64,000 nt of DNA from Variovorax sp. V93 (GTDB lineage: Bacteria > Pseudomonadota > Gammaproteobacteria > Burkholderiales > Burkholderiaceae_C): assembly GCF_041154485.1 (NCBI RefSeq), contig NZ_AP028669.1, forward strand, positions 5,249,001 to 5,313,000. The letters run 5' to 3'. Both the position numbers and the translations under genes were made by a program. Positions 33,218-42,073 of the stretch are shown piece after piece; the first letter of the stretch is position 1; every line of letters begins with the position of its first letter. The notes beneath the pieces are model-generated. The model did no database searches. It saw nothing but the letters and a program-made list of their open reading frames with translations, and was not told where the DNA came from.

Positions 33218-35470
33218 TCAGAGGCCGATCAGGCCGCCGTCATCCCTGGTGATGACCACCGTGGCCGAGCGCGGGCGGCTCTTGGCGCCATCCGGCCAGT
33301 GGCTGATGTAGCCATCAGGATTGGCGATGTCCTTCGAACCCTCGCCCGGGTGCTGGATGTTCACGAACAGCGCACGGCCGTCGCCGGATTCGGCAATGCC
33401 GGTGATCTCGCAGTCCTTCGGGCCGACCAGGAAGCGGCGCAGGCCGTCGGTGCCGGGCGCCTTGCCCACGAAGGTGTCCTGGGTGCGCGTGGTGGCGCCA
33501 TCGATGTTGGTGATGGTCCTGGCGCCGCCGTCGCCGACCTTGCCCGGCAGCGCGGCCAGCAGCATGCAGTTGGTGACGTCGGTGTAGGCGCCGTCGTCGG
33601 TCTCCAGCCAGAGCAGGCCGGCGGTGGCGTGGCTGAACCACATGCCGTCGGGGCTGGAGAAGTCGTTGTCGGCGCTCAGCTGCGACAGGTTGACGTCGGC
33701 CGAGGCGGTGGAGCGCGCGCCGAACAGGTACACGTCCCACTTGAAGCTCAGCGAGGCCGGGTCGGCGTTGTCGTCGGCGAAGCGCACGACGTGGCCGTTC
33801 GGATTGCCCTTCTGGTCCGAGCCAGTGGTCGTCTTGTCGTTGTAGAAGCGCGGGTTGGCGCCGTCGGTGGCGGTGATGGGGCGCGAGGCGGCGTTGGTGT
33901 TGGTGAGGGTGACGTACACCTCGCCGGTCTTCGGATTGACGGCCGTCCACTCCGGGCGGTCCATCTTGGTGGCGCCGGCGGCGTCGGCCGCGAGGCGCGC
34001 GTTGACCACCACGTCGGCCGCATCGGCAAAGGCATAGGCCGGATTGCTCGCGGTGATGCCGTTGACGCCGAGCTTCAGTTCGAGCCACGCGCCGGTGCCG
34101 TCGGCGTTGAACTTGGCCACGTAGAGGCGGCCGTCGTCCATGTACTTGTCGCCGGCCGCGGTGCCGCCGCCCACGTCGGCCGCATCCCAGTTCTTCGCCG
34201 AGACGAACTTGTAGATGTACTCGTTGCGCGAGTCGTCGCCCATGTACCAGACCAGCGGCTTGCCGACCACGACCGGGCCGAGGCAGGCGCCTTCATGGCC
34301 GAAACGGCCGAGCGCGGTGCGCTTCTTGGGGGTGCTGGAGGGGTTGAAGGGATCGATCTCGACCACCCAGCCGTAGGTGTTGGCGCCATTGCGGAAGTCG
34401 TCGGTGGCGGTGGCGCCGACCACCTGGGCATTCCAGCGGCCGTAGAGGTTGTCGGCCGTGTCGGGCGTGACGGTGGCCCAGAGTTCGCGGCCGGTGCTGG
34501 CCACGCCATAGCGGGTGAACGAGGCGATCTCCTTGGCGCTGCGGCTGGGGTCGTCGGTGGCCTTGATGCGGCGGAAGTAGCCGGCCCAGTTTTCTTCGCA
34601 GGTCAGGTAGGTGCCCCAGGGCGTGGTGCCGTTGGCGCAGTTGTTGAGTGTGCCGCGGGTCTTGCTGCCGTCGGTCGAATACTTGGTCTTCAGGTAGTCG
34701 GTCTTGGCGGCCGGGCCCGAGAACGCCATTTCGGTGAGCGTGTGGACGCGGCGGTTGAAGCTCGAGTCCTGCTTGTAGCTCCAGGCGTTGCCGCTCTTGT
34801 TGATCTCGATCACGCTCACGCCGTGCAGGTAGAACTCGCGCAGCACTTCGTCGGCGGAGGTGCGCACCGCGGCGTTGCCGGTGCCGCTGATGGTCTGGCC
34901 GGCGGGATGCAGGAACAGCGGGGTGATGGCTTCGTGGTTCATCACGAGCAGGCCGCGCGCGGCGCTGGCTGCGTCCCACTTGTTCGACGCGTTCATGCCG
35001 AAGAAGGTCATGCCGTCGTGGTGGTCGCCGGCGCGCCGGTCGTAGGTGGCCGGATCGTCGGTGCCGTCGTTCTTGTAGGCGGCCACGCCTGCGGCGATCG
35101 GGTCGCCCAGGCGATAGAGCACGCTGGCGGTGTAGCCGGCGGGCACGGTGACCACGTCGGCAAGGCTCTTGGCCACGGCATTGAAGCCGAGCTTGGCCGG
35201 TGCGGGAGCCGGCGCGGGGGCTGGCGCCGGGGCCGGCGCAGGAGCGGGGGCCGGTGCAGGCGGAATGATCGGGAAAGCCACGCCGCCATTGCCGCCGCCA
35301 CCGCAGGCCTGCAGCAGCGCGGTGCTGGCCGTGCCGACGCCCAGGCCGAACAGATGGCGGCGGCTCAGGCGCGAGGCGATCAGGTCGGTGAAGGACGGAT
35401 TCGGGCTGGGGTTGGTGCCGATGTCGTCAAGATCGATGCCGTTGGCGTCGGTACGGTTGTTTGCGGTCAT
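33218..35470 (-). CDS. PhoX-family phosphatase with a Tat signal and lipobox-like cysteine
   Basis: The 750-residue protein belongs to the DUF839/PhoX family of calcium/iron phosphatases. The N-terminal region has a long leader, then the twin-arginine motif SRRHLFGLG and a hydrophobic core ending LLQAC-GGGG. A Pro-Ala linker follows at about residues 70-93, and then the PhoX domain (GYTASVLYRLGDPI, GLLVMNHE, TCEENWAGYF, GHEGACLGP). PhoX enzymes hydrolyse phosphomonoesters or diesters in the periplasm. The cysteine after LLQA suggests possible lipidation after Tat export. ATG 35470 was chosen over TTG six bases earlier. A small stem (GGGTTG 35487-35492 / CAACCC 35503-35508) lies just upstream in its 5' leader. 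No good Pho box is visible. Confidence 0.92.
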   Translation of the reverse strand: MTANNRTDANGIDLDDIGTNPSPNPSFTDLIASRLSRRHLFGLGVGTASTALLQACGGGGNGGVAFPIIPPAPAPAPAPAPAPAPAPAPAPAKLGFNAVAKSLADVVTVPAGYTASVLYRLGDPIAAGVAAYKNDGTDDPATYDRRAGDHHDGMTFFGMNASNKWDAASAARGLLVMNHEAITPLFLHPAGQTISGTGNAAVRTSADEVLREFYLHGVSVIEINKSGNAWSYKQDSSFNRRVHTLTEMAFSGPAAKTDYLKTKYSTDGSKTRGTLNNCANGTTPWGTYLTCEENWAGYFRRIKATDDPSRSAKEIASFTRYGVASTGRELWATVTPDTADNLYGRWNAQVVGATATDDFRNGANTYGWVVEIDPFNPSSTPKKRTALGRFGHEGACLGPVVVGKPLVWYMGDDSRNEYIYKFVSAKNWDAADVGGGTAAGDKYMDDGRLYVAKFNADGTGAWLELKLGVNGITASNPAYAFADAADVVVNARLAADAAGATKMDRPEWTAVNPKTGEVYVTLTNTNAASRPITATDGANPRFYNDKTTTGSDQKGNPNGHVVRFADDNADPASLSFKWDVYLFGARSTASADVNLSQLSADNDFSSPDGMWFSHATAGLLWLETDDGAYTDVTNCMLLAALPGKVGDGGARTITNIDGATTRTQDTFVGKAPGTDGLRRFLVGPKDCEITGIAESGDGRALFVNIQHPGEGSKDIANPDGYISHWPDGAKSRPRSATVVITRDDGGLIGL
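35196..35261 (-). repeat. Pro-Ala linker coding repeat in phoX
   Basis: About eleven alternating Pro-Ala dipeptides are encoded by a GC-rich hexameric repeat (GCC/GGG variants). It separates the signal/lipobox region from the enzyme domain. Repeats of this type are prone to length change by slippage, so different strains may carry different linker lengths. Confidence 0.8.
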
Positions 35471-35579
35471 GCGCAATCGCTTTCGTGGGTTGAAAAGGAA
35501 TCCAACCCGCGAAGTTAGGCAATTCGCATGACATCCGCGTGAAACGCTCAGCTTGCGGTCAGGCGCATCTGCTCGGCGT

Positions 35580-36728
35580 TCAGGGCGCCGGCATTTGCCT
35601 GGGCCACAGCGCCCACAGGCGCAGCGGCTGGTTCATGCTGGCGGCCAGGCGCCCGGCATCGGCGCCGGTGCCGGCAAAGTAGTCGGCGCGCACGGCGCCC
35701 AGGATGGCGCTGCCGGTGTCCTGCGCGACCACCAGTTTCTGCAGCTGCGCCGCCGGCCCGCTCGATGCGAGCCAGACCGGCGTGCCGTACGGGATGCTGT
35801 CGCGGTCGACCGCAATGGAGCGCCCGGCCGTCAGCGGCACGCCCTGCGCGCCGCGCGGGCCGAAGGCCGCATCGAGCTCGCTCATGGTTTCCTCGCGGAA
35901 GAACACGTAGCGCGGATTGCTCCACAGCAGCTGCGTCACGCGCTGCGGGTTCTGCGCGGCCCATGCCTTGGTGTCCTCGGGCCATTTGCCGACCTTGGTC
36001 ACGCCCTGGCCGATCAGCCATTGCTGCACGCTCTTGTACGGCTGCTCGTTGGTGGCCGAGAACGCCACGCGCACGGTGCGCTGGATGCCGTTGGCCTCGG
36101 TGATGCGAAGGCGCCCCGAGCCCTGGATGTGGAGCATCAGCGCGTCGATGGGGTCGGCCATCCAGGCGATCTCGCGGCCGCGCAGCGCGGCCTGGGCTTC
36201 GGGCAGGGTTTCGATTTCCTGGCGGGTGTACCAGGGCCGGCGCGGCACCAGCCCGTCGGGCGCCTGGTAGATCGGAATGTTGAAGGTGGCGGTGGGCACG
36301 CGCGAGGCCTCGTACACCGGCTCGTAGTAGCTCGTGAGCTTGCCTTCGCTCGAGCCCGCGAGAGATTCGACGCGGTAGGGCTGCAGCCTGTCGGTCATCC
36401 ACTGGCGCTGTTCCTCGGGCGTGGCGATGGCCAGCTGGCGCACCTCGCGGCACAGTGGCGCAAAGGCGGCGTTGGGCCGTGCGCAATTGGCCAGGAGCGC
36501 GATCCAGGCTTCGTGCAGCGGGTCGTCGCCGAAACCCGGCAGCTCCGACCAGCCGACCGGCACCCACCGGCTCTTGGGATGCGCGAGCGAACCGGTCAGC
36601 GGTCCGAGGTCGCGCGGCGGCGTGGCGGCCGGCCGGGCCGGGGTGTCGGGCGCGCGCGGGGCGATCGAGCAGCCGGCCAGCGTTGCTACGATCGCGAGCC
36701 CAACCAGCCACTGGAGTCCATTTCTCAT
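35580..36728 (-). CDS. mltA: Membrane-bound lytic murein transglycosylase A
   Basis: The 382-residue lipoprotein has signal peptide MRNGLQWLVGLAIVATLAGC with lipobox LAGC. MltA domain segments are GKLTSYYEPV, ALMLHIQGSGRL and, in the 3D domain, VAQDTGSAILGAVRADYF, where the Asp acts as catalytic acid in E. coli MltA. It cuts peptidoglycan between MurNAc and GlcNAc on the inner face of the outer membrane. ATG 36728 gives the lipoprotein start; its start codon overlaps the ATG of the divergent small membrane protein, so their promoters must lie inside or beyond each other's coding starts. Confidence 0.95.
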   Translation of the reverse strand: MRNGLQWLVGLAIVATLAGCSIAPRAPDTPARPAATPPRDLGPLTGSLAHPKSRWVPVGWSELPGFGDDPLHEAWIALLANCARPNAAFAPLCREVRQLAIATPEEQRQWMTDRLQPYRVESLAGSSEGKLTSYYEPVYEASRVPTATFNIPIYQAPDGLVPRRPWYTRQEIETLPEAQAALRGREIAWMADPIDALMLHIQGSGRLRITEANGIQRTVRVAFSATNEQPYKSVQQWLIGQGVTKVGKWPEDTKAWAAQNPQRVTQLLWSNPRYVFFREETMSELDAAFGPRGAQGVPLTAGRSIAVDRDSIPYGTPVWLASSGPAAQLQKLVVAQDTGSAILGAVRADYFAGTGADAGRLAASMNQPLRLWALWPRQMPAP

Positions 36729-36891
36729 GGGTTTGATTTTGCTTGAAGCCCTCGGGGCCGGGCTCGTGTTCATATTGATCGTCTGGTGGACCATGTTTTC
36801 CGGTCGAAAAAAGGGCGAACTGCATGACGACGGCGAGGCCGCCGATGGCAACGGCGCCGGCGAGAAAAAGAATCCGCCGCCCGAAGCGTGA
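36727..36891 (+). CDS. Small single-span membrane protein
   Basis: The 54-residue protein consists of an N-terminal hydrophobic helix (LILLEALGAGLVFILIVWW), then MFSGRKKG and an acidic/polar tail rich in Gly, Asp, Glu and Pro. GGAG lies upstream with a spacing of 11. It is divergent from mltA, and the two ATGs overlap by two bases. The pattern is that of a bitopic inner-membrane peptide, but I cannot assign a family. Confidence 0.6.
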   Translation: MGLILLEALGAGLVFILIVWWTMFSGRKKGELHDDGEAADGNGAGEKKNPPPEA

Positions 36892-37088
36892 ATTACTTGC
36901 GTAGCCGAGAGTCGCAGCGGAATGTCGGAGAACAGGCTATCAGCTATTACTTTAGTAGCAATCATCGCAGCATTCACGGGGCTTTGCAGAAAGTTTTCTT
37001 CTTTCCTGCAAGTTGGGAAGGCCGTACCATTGCAGGTTCGCCGAGGCTAAGCTGTGGCCCGCCTGATTCAACCTTGAAAGGGATTGCC
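36892..37088. other. Intergenic region upstream of the first OmpA-like gene
   Basis: This 197-base spacer is A+T-richer than its surroundings. It contains a small hairpin GCTATTA-CTT-TAGTAGC (36943-36959, one G-T pair), similar in style to short dyads common between Comamonadaceae genes. It should contain the promoter of the OmpA-like gene; no confident -35/-10 pair can be picked by eye. Confidence 0.35.
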
Positions 37089-37748
37089 ATGAAAAAGTTT
37101 GTACTCGCCACCACCGCTGCCGCCCTCGTCCTGTCCGGCTGTGCCGGCGGCATGACCGATACCCAGCGCAACACCGGCATCGGCGCCGGCATCGGCGCGC
37201 TGGGCGGTGCGGCCATCGGTTCCGCCACCGGCGGCAACCGCGGCGCCATCGGCACCGGTGCCGTGGTCGGCGCCGCGGCCGGCGCGCTCGGCGGCTACCT
37301 GTGGTCGCAGCGCATGGAAAACCAGAAGCGCCAGATGGAAGCCGCCACCCAGGGCACCGGCGTGGCCGTGACGCAAACCCCGAACAACGAGCTCAAGCTC
37401 CAGATCCCGAGCGACGTCTCCTTCGACGTGGGCCGCTCCAACATCAAGCCCAACTTCGCACCGGTGCTCGACCAGTTCGCGAGCGGCCTGCGCAACAACC
37501 CGAACGCCGAGGTGCGCATCATCGGCCACACCGACAACACCGGCTCGGACGCCATCAACAATCCGCTGTCGGTCGACCGCGCCGCCAGCACGCGCGACTA
37601 CCTGGTGGCGCGCGGCGTGAGCGCCGCGGCCTTCCGCATCGAAGGACGCGGTTCGCACGAGCCGATCGCCAACAACAACAGCGATGCCGGCCGGGCGCAG
37701 AACCGCCGCGTCGAGATCTACGTGGGCGAGCGCGCGCCGCGGGGCTGA
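37089..37748 (+). CDS. OmpA-family lipoprotein with glycine-zipper domain
   Basis: The 219-residue protein has the signal MKKFVLATTAAALVLSGC (lipobox LSGC). Residues 28-80 form a glycine-zipper segment (GIGAGIGALGGAAIGSATGG). The C-terminal OmpA domain has the peptidoglycan-binding signature HTDNTGSD, then NNPLSVDRAASTRDYL and GRAQNRRVEIYV. It should sit in the outer membrane and bind the wall. A second OmpA-like gene follows 91 bases downstream, and the two share about half their C-terminal domain by eye, suggesting duplication. Confidence 0.92.
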   Translation: MKKFVLATTAAALVLSGCAGGMTDTQRNTGIGAGIGALGGAAIGSATGGNRGAIGTGAVVGAAAGALGGYLWSQRMENQKRQMEAATQGTGVAVTQTPNNELKLQIPSDVSFDVGRSNIKPNFAPVLDQFASGLRNNPNAEVRIIGHTDNTGSDAINNPLSVDRAASTRDYLVARGVSAAAFRIEGRGSHEPIANNNSDAGRAQNRRVEIYVGERAPRG

Positions 37749-37773
37749 CCGGATCGGCTGATATAAAAACAAA

Positions 37774-37797
37774 GCCGGCCGTGCGGGAGCGGCCGGC
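37774..37797. terminator. Strong hairpin between the two OmpA-like genes
   Basis: GCCGGCCG and its exact complement CGGCCGGC enclose an 8-base loop. No T-run follows on the plus strand, but AAAACAAA precedes it, so a U-tract would follow in a minus-strand transcript. It may act as a partial terminator or mRNA-stabilising end for the first OmpA-like gene. Confidence 0.5.
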
Positions 37798-37839
37798 GCC
37801 CATCGCCATCGTTTCATGTTCACAAAGAGGGAAAAACTC

Positions 37840-38403
37840 ATGAGGAAGCTTGTTGTTTCGGGTGCGGCTGCGGCCGCATTGTTCGTTGCGGGGTGCGCCT
37901 CGCAGTCGCCCGCGCCGGGATCGGCCGCCGCACCAGCCGCCCAGGCGGCTGCGCCGGCCAACAGCTGGACTGCGCGCCTGGCGGCGCTCAAGACCGAGCT
38001 GGAGAATTCCACCAAGGGCACGGGCGTGGTGATCGAGCAGACCGCGGACAACCAGCTGCATCTCGTGGTTCCCAACGAACTGTCGTTCGACGTGGGCCGC
38101 GCCAACGTCAAGCGCAACCTGGCGCAGGTGCTCGACAAGGTGGCCGAAGGCCTGCGCAGCGCCGCCGCAGCCAGCGTGCGCGTGGTGGGCCACACCGACA
38201 ACACCGGCAGCGAGGAAGGCAACGAGCGCCTCTCGGTGAGCCGCGCCGACAGCGTGCGCAACCACCTGGTCAGCCGCGGCGTCTCGACCACGGCCATCAC
38301 CACCGACGGCCGCGGCTCGCGCGAACCGATCGCCGACAACGGCACGCCGGCCGGCCGGGCCCAGAACCGCCGCGTCGAGATCTTCGTCGCGGAAAAAAGC
38401 TGA
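37840..38403 (+). CDS. OmpA-family lipoprotein (second copy)
   Basis: The 187-residue lipoprotein has signal and lipobox MRKLVVSGAAAAALFVAGC, an Ala/Pro-rich linker (residues 21-46) in place of the glycine zipper of its neighbour, and a short helical part. Its OmpA C-domain has HTDNTGSEEGNERLSVSRAD and GRAQNRRVEIFV. ATG 37840 follows AGAGGG; an ATG eight codons earlier would disturb the signal peptide. The likely role is anchoring of the envelope to peptidoglycan. It ends 117 bases from the convergent response-regulator gene. Confidence 0.91.
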   Translation: MRKLVVSGAAAAALFVAGCASQSPAPGSAAAPAAQAAAPANSWTARLAALKTELENSTKGTGVVIEQTADNQLHLVVPNELSFDVGRANVKRNLAQVLDKVAEGLRSAAAASVRVVGHTDNTGSEEGNERLSVSRADSVRNHLVSRGVSTTAITTDGRGSREPIADNGTPAGRAQNRRVEIFVAEKS

Positions 38404-38493
38404 CCCCCAGTCTTCGCGCACTTCGTGTCGCTTCGCCAACCCCCTTCCAGGGGGCAACACCAGCGGCCCGGCAAAGCCGGTTCCGCGGTGTTC
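38404..38493. repeat. 90-bp two-hairpin repeat, copy 2
   Basis: Directly after the OmpA-like stop codon. It contains CTTCGCGCACTTCGTGTCGC, the stem CCCCC-TTCCA-GGGGG, then GCAACAC and the stem CCGGC-AAA-GCCGG followed by TTCCGCGGTGTT. It is nearly identical to the copy at 49102 and inverted relative to that at 19466. Here again it separates two convergent genes. Confidence 0.87.
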
Positions 38494-38519
38494 ACACGAA
38501 AAACCGAAGCTCGTGACAG

Positions 38520-39146
38520 CTAGAGATCTCTGAGGCGGTTGGCCAGTTCGACCGCCGATTTCACTTCCATCTTGTCGAACACGCGTGCGCGGTGGACCTC
38601 CACCGTGCGCACGCTGATCGCCAGCTGATCGGCGATCAGCTTGTTCGGCAGGCCCTCGACCACGAGCCGCATCACGTCGCGCTCGCGGTCGGTCAGTTCG
38701 GCGACGCGGCCAGCCAGGCTGCGCCGCACGCGCCGCACCTCCAGCGCCCGCAGCGAAGCGCCCAGCGCCTGCTCGATGCGGTCGACCAGGGCGTTGTCGG
38801 AGAACGGCTTCTCGCAGAAGTCGAAGGCGCCCCGCTTCACCGCGTCCACGGCCGTGGGCACGTCGGCGTGGCCGGTCAGGAAGATCACCGGCATGGCGTC
38901 CAGCAGGCCGCGCTCGGCGAGCCGGTCGAACAGCACCAGCCCGCTGGTGCCGGGCATGCGCACGTCCAGCAGCAGGCACAGCGGCTGATCGGGCAGCGGG
39001 CCTTCGGCCAGGCGCAGCTCGAAGGCCTCGGCGCTCGCGAAGTGTTCGCTCTCGAGGCGGCGCGAGCGCAGCAGCCAGGCCAGTGCCTCGCGCACACTGG
39101 CGTCGTCGTCCACGATGAAGATCAGGCCGTCGATCAGCGGTTGCAT
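38520..39146 (-). CDS. FixJ/DctR-type response regulator
   Basis: The 208-residue protein has a receiver domain with acidic pocket DDD at 13-15, phospho-acceptor Asp61 in LLLDVRMPG, Thr in FLTGHAD and Lys in CEKPF. A C-terminal LuxR-type HTH follows (ELTDRERDVMRLVVEGLPN, SVRTVEVHRARVFDKM). The layout is that of FixJ/DctR. The start at 39146 gives MQPLIDGLIFIVDDD. It lies 43 bases after its sensor kinase gene and is co-transcribed with it. Confidence 0.94.
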   Translation of the reverse strand: MQPLIDGLIFIVDDDASVREALAWLLRSRRLESEHFASAEAFELRLAEGPLPDQPLCLLLDVRMPGTSGLVLFDRLAERGLLDAMPVIFLTGHADVPTAVDAVKRGAFDFCEKPFSDNALVDRIEQALGASLRALEVRRVRRSLAGRVAELTDRERDVMRLVVEGLPNKLIADQLAISVRTVEVHRARVFDKMEVKSAVELANRLRDL

Positions 39147-39189
39147 GTCATGTCGATTCCAGAAACGGGCGCAAAAGCCTGGGAGTAAA

Positions 39190-41238
39190 TCATGTACTCG
39201 GCAGGGTAAACCGGAACACGGTGCCCCGGGGGCGGTTGGGCTCGAACACGAGCACCCCGCCATGCTGCTCCACCACGGTGCGGCACAGGCTGAGGCCCAG
39301 CCCCATGCCGTCGGCACGCGTGGTGAAGAAAGGCGTGAAGAGGCGGCCGGCCACCTCTTCGCTGATGCCGCAGCCGAGATCGGCGACCGAGAACTCCAGC
39401 CAGCGCCGGGCGTCCTCCGCGCCCGGGCCGCCGACCGCGACAACGCGCGACACGCGCAGCCGCAGCACGCGCTCGCCCACGTGCTCCGCCGTATCCATGG
39501 CCTGCATCGCATTGCGCGCCAGGTTCAGCAGCACCTGCTCGACCAGCGTGCGGTCGCACACGGCCGGAGGCAGGCGGTCTTCGAGCGCCACCTCGATGCT
39601 CACGCCGAGCTTGCGCGCCTGCAACCGCACCAGCGGCAGCACCGCATCGATCAGCGCCTGCGGCGCCACCGCCTCGCGCGTGCGGTCGCGGCGGCGCACG
39701 AAGTCGTGCACGCTGCGGATCACCTGGCCGGCGCGGTCGGCCTGCTCGGCAATGCGCCGCACCGCCATGGCCACCTCGGCCTGCTCGCCCTTGGCGTGCG
39801 GCCCGAGCATGTTGAGCGACCCCGTCGCATAGCTGGCGATGGCGGCCAGCGGCTGCGTGAGCTCGTGGCTCAGCAGCGAGGCCATCTCGCCCACCGTGGC
39901 AAGCCGCGCGCTGGCCTGCAGCCGTTCCTGGCTGGCGCGCGAGAGCTCCTCGATGCGGCGCTGCTCGCTGATGTCGATGAAGGCGCTCATCCAGCCGGTC
40001 TGCACGCGATGCGCGTTGATCAGCGGGGCCTCGAAGATGAGCACCGGAAAGCGCGTACCGTCCTTGCGCATGAAGACCGATTCGAAGCCCTCGCGCGGCG
40101 GCATGCCGCCGGCCAGCCGCCGGGCCTGCCGCTGCTGGTATTCGTGCGCCAGCTCGGTCGGCCAATAGGGGGCCTCGATGTCTTCGCCGCTGCCGGCCAT
40201 CAGCTCTTCGGGGCTGAAGCCGACCATTTCGCAGAACGCGGGGTTCACGTAGGTGATGCGCCCCTGCAGGTCGCGCGCGCGCAGGCCGGTGATGACCGAG
40301 TCTTCCATCGCCTTGCGGAAGGCCAGCGCATCGGCCAGGTCGCGTTCGGCGCGCAGCCGGCGGCGCGTGTCGCGCGCAAGCAGCACCAGCACCGACACCA
40401 GCGCGATCGAAATGGCCGTGACCAGCGCCGTCAGCACGTTCGGAAAGAGATCGGGCGCGGCGCGCCAGCCGTCCACGCGCAGCATCAGCGCGGCACCGGG
40501 CAGGTCGATCAGCTGCTGCGAGGTGAAGACGCGCGTTCCGGTGCGGCGCGAGGTGCCGAGCGCCACCAGGCGCGTGCCGTCGGCCTCGGTAAAGGCCACT
40601 TCCTGGCCGCGCGTGAGCGTGGGGCCGACCAGCTCGATGAGCGTGTCGCGCAGCGAGTAGCTCGCCACCAGGAAGCCGCCCGCATCGATCGGCACGCACA
40701 GTTCCATCACCTCGACGCCGCCTCCGCCGAGGATCGGCACGTAGTGGCTCGGCGAATAGGCCGGCGCGCCGAGCTTGCGCGCGGCCGCGCAGGCGAGGCC
40801 CACGTCGGACTGGTCGGCGCCGCGGCTCTCGTCGGCGATCAGCCGCATGCGGTAGGGCGTGTTCACCGCTTCGAGCGGACGCAGCGCGGCGTCGCGCCAT
40901 TCGAGCCGCAGCCACTCGCGGTGCTCGCGCAGCAGGGAGGCCGCGGCGTCGGGCCAATGCGTGCGGTCCAGGCCCGAGGCCTGGGTGGCGCGCAGGCTCT
41001 GGGCGTTGCGCTGCAGGCCGATGCGAAGGTCCGAAACCGCGTCGGCGGTGTCGCGGTCGAGGTTCGCCTGGACCTGCTCGACCTCGTGCCGGCCCGCGAG
41101 CCACACCACGGTGACCAGCAGCGCCGACACCAGCACGGCCAGGATCAGCCAGAGAAACCAGCGCTGCCAGAGCGAGCGCAGGCGCGCGAACGCCGACAGC
41201 GCCCACCGGGGCGGTGCGACAGCCAAAGCCTCCTCCAT
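39190..41238 (-). CDS. PAS-containing sensor histidine kinase (DctS/FixL-like)
   Basis: The 682-residue protein has a membrane helix at about residues 28-48, a periplasmic sensor region of about 220 residues and a second helix near 275-295. A PAS domain follows (DLQGRITYVNPAFCEMVGFS), then the histidine-kinase dimerisation domain (LLSHELTQPLAAIASYA), and an ATPase domain with DRTLVEQVLLNLARNAMQAM and GMGLGLSLCRTVVEQHGG. The double-helix sensor plus PAS is the pattern of DctS-type kinases, which sense C4-dicarboxylates. No dctPQM-type transporter is in the window, so the ligand is open. Confidence 0.93.
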   Translation of the reverse strand: MEEALAVAPPRWALSAFARLRSLWQRWFLWLILAVLVSALLVTVVWLAGRHEVEQVQANLDRDTADAVSDLRIGLQRNAQSLRATQASGLDRTHWPDAAASLLREHREWLRLEWRDAALRPLEAVNTPYRMRLIADESRGADQSDVGLACAAARKLGAPAYSPSHYVPILGGGGVEVMELCVPIDAGGFLVASYSLRDTLIELVGPTLTRGQEVAFTEADGTRLVALGTSRRTGTRVFTSQQLIDLPGAALMLRVDGWRAAPDLFPNVLTALVTAISIALVSVLVLLARDTRRRLRAERDLADALAFRKAMEDSVITGLRARDLQGRITYVNPAFCEMVGFSPEELMAGSGEDIEAPYWPTELAHEYQQRQARRLAGGMPPREGFESVFMRKDGTRFPVLIFEAPLINAHRVQTGWMSAFIDISEQRRIEELSRASQERLQASARLATVGEMASLLSHELTQPLAAIASYATGSLNMLGPHAKGEQAEVAMAVRRIAEQADRAGQVIRSVHDFVRRRDRTREAVAPQALIDAVLPLVRLQARKLGVSIEVALEDRLPPAVCDRTLVEQVLLNLARNAMQAMDTAEHVGERVLRLRVSRVVAVGGPGAEDARRWLEFSVADLGCGISEEVAGRLFTPFFTTRADGMGLGLSLCRTVVEQHGGVLVFEPNRPRGTVFRFTLPST

Positions 41239-41257
41239 CTAGGGCCTGTTCACAACA

Positions 41258-42073
41258 CTAGAGCACGCAGTGCGAAAGAACGGGCAGCTGCGCACGCACC
41301 CGCTCGATCTGCCCGGCATCGATGTCGAACAGCACCACGCCCTCTTCGCTCGCCTGCTGCGCCACCACCGTGCCCCAGGGGTCGACCACCATCGACTGGC
41401 CCCAGGTATGGCGGCCGTTCTCGTGCGTGCCGCCCTGCGCGGGCGCCACCACCCAGGCCAGGTTCTCGATGGCCCGCGCGCGCAGCAGCACTTCCCAGTG
41501 CGCGGCGCCCGTGGTGCGGGTGAAGGCACTGGGCACCAGCAGCAGCTCGGCGCCGCGTTTGGCGAGCGCGCGGTAGAGCTCGGGAAAGCGCAGGTCGTAG
41601 CAGACGCTCATGCCCACGCGCCAGCGATGGCCGTCGCGCGAGGGCAGCTCGAACAGCACGGGCTCGGCGCCCGGCGCGATGACGCGGCGCTCGTCGTAGC
41701 GCTCGCTGCCGTTGTCGAAGAAGAAGAGATGGATCTTGTCGTAGCGCGCCACGCACCGGCCATCGGGCGAATAGCACAGCGAGCTGTTGAACACGTGCTC
41801 GGCGTCGCCGCTTTCGATGGGCAGCGTGCCGCCCACGATCCAGAGCCCGAACTCGCGCGCCGCGTCGGCCAGAAAGCCCTGCACGGTGCCCGCGCCCGCG
41901 GTCTCGCGCAGGCCCAGCTTGTCGGTGTCGCGCGCGCCCATCATGCAGAAATACTCGGGCAGCACCGCCAGTTCGGCACCGGCCGCGGCGGCTTGCGCTA
42001 GCAGGCCGTGCGCGCGTGCGAGGTTGGCTTCGCGGGCGATGGCCGACACCATCTGGATGGCTGCGACTTTCAT
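41258..42073 (-). CDS. Carbon-nitrogen hydrolase (Nit/omega-amidase-like)
   Basis: The 271-residue nitrilase-superfamily protein has the catalytic triad Glu40 (VLPEYF), Lys113 (DKIHLF) and Cys158 (VCYDLRFPEL). The context CYDLRFPELYR matches the Nit1/NitFhit branch, whose members clean up damaged metabolites such as deaminated glutathione. Start ATG 42073 overlaps the yhdP stop (ATGA), a pairing frequent in betaproteobacteria. A cytosolic enzyme. Confidence 0.94.
   Translation of the reverse strand: MKVAAIQMVSAIAREANLARAHGLLAQAAAAGAELAVLPEYFCMMGARDTDKLGLRETAGAGTVQGFLADAAREFGLWIVGGTLPIESGDAEHVFNSSLCYSPDGRCVARYDKIHLFFFDNGSERYDERRVIAPGAEPVLFELPSRDGHRWRVGMSVCYDLRFPELYRALAKRGAELLLVPSAFTRTTGAAHWEVLLRARAIENLAWVVAPAQGGTHENGRHTWGQSMVVDPWGTVVAQQASEEGVVLFDIDAGQIERVRAQLPVLSHCVL

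Noticed and set aside
35520..35545. Possible Pho box upstream of phoX
   Set aside because: One half-site (TGTCAT) fits but the second half matches only about half the positions.
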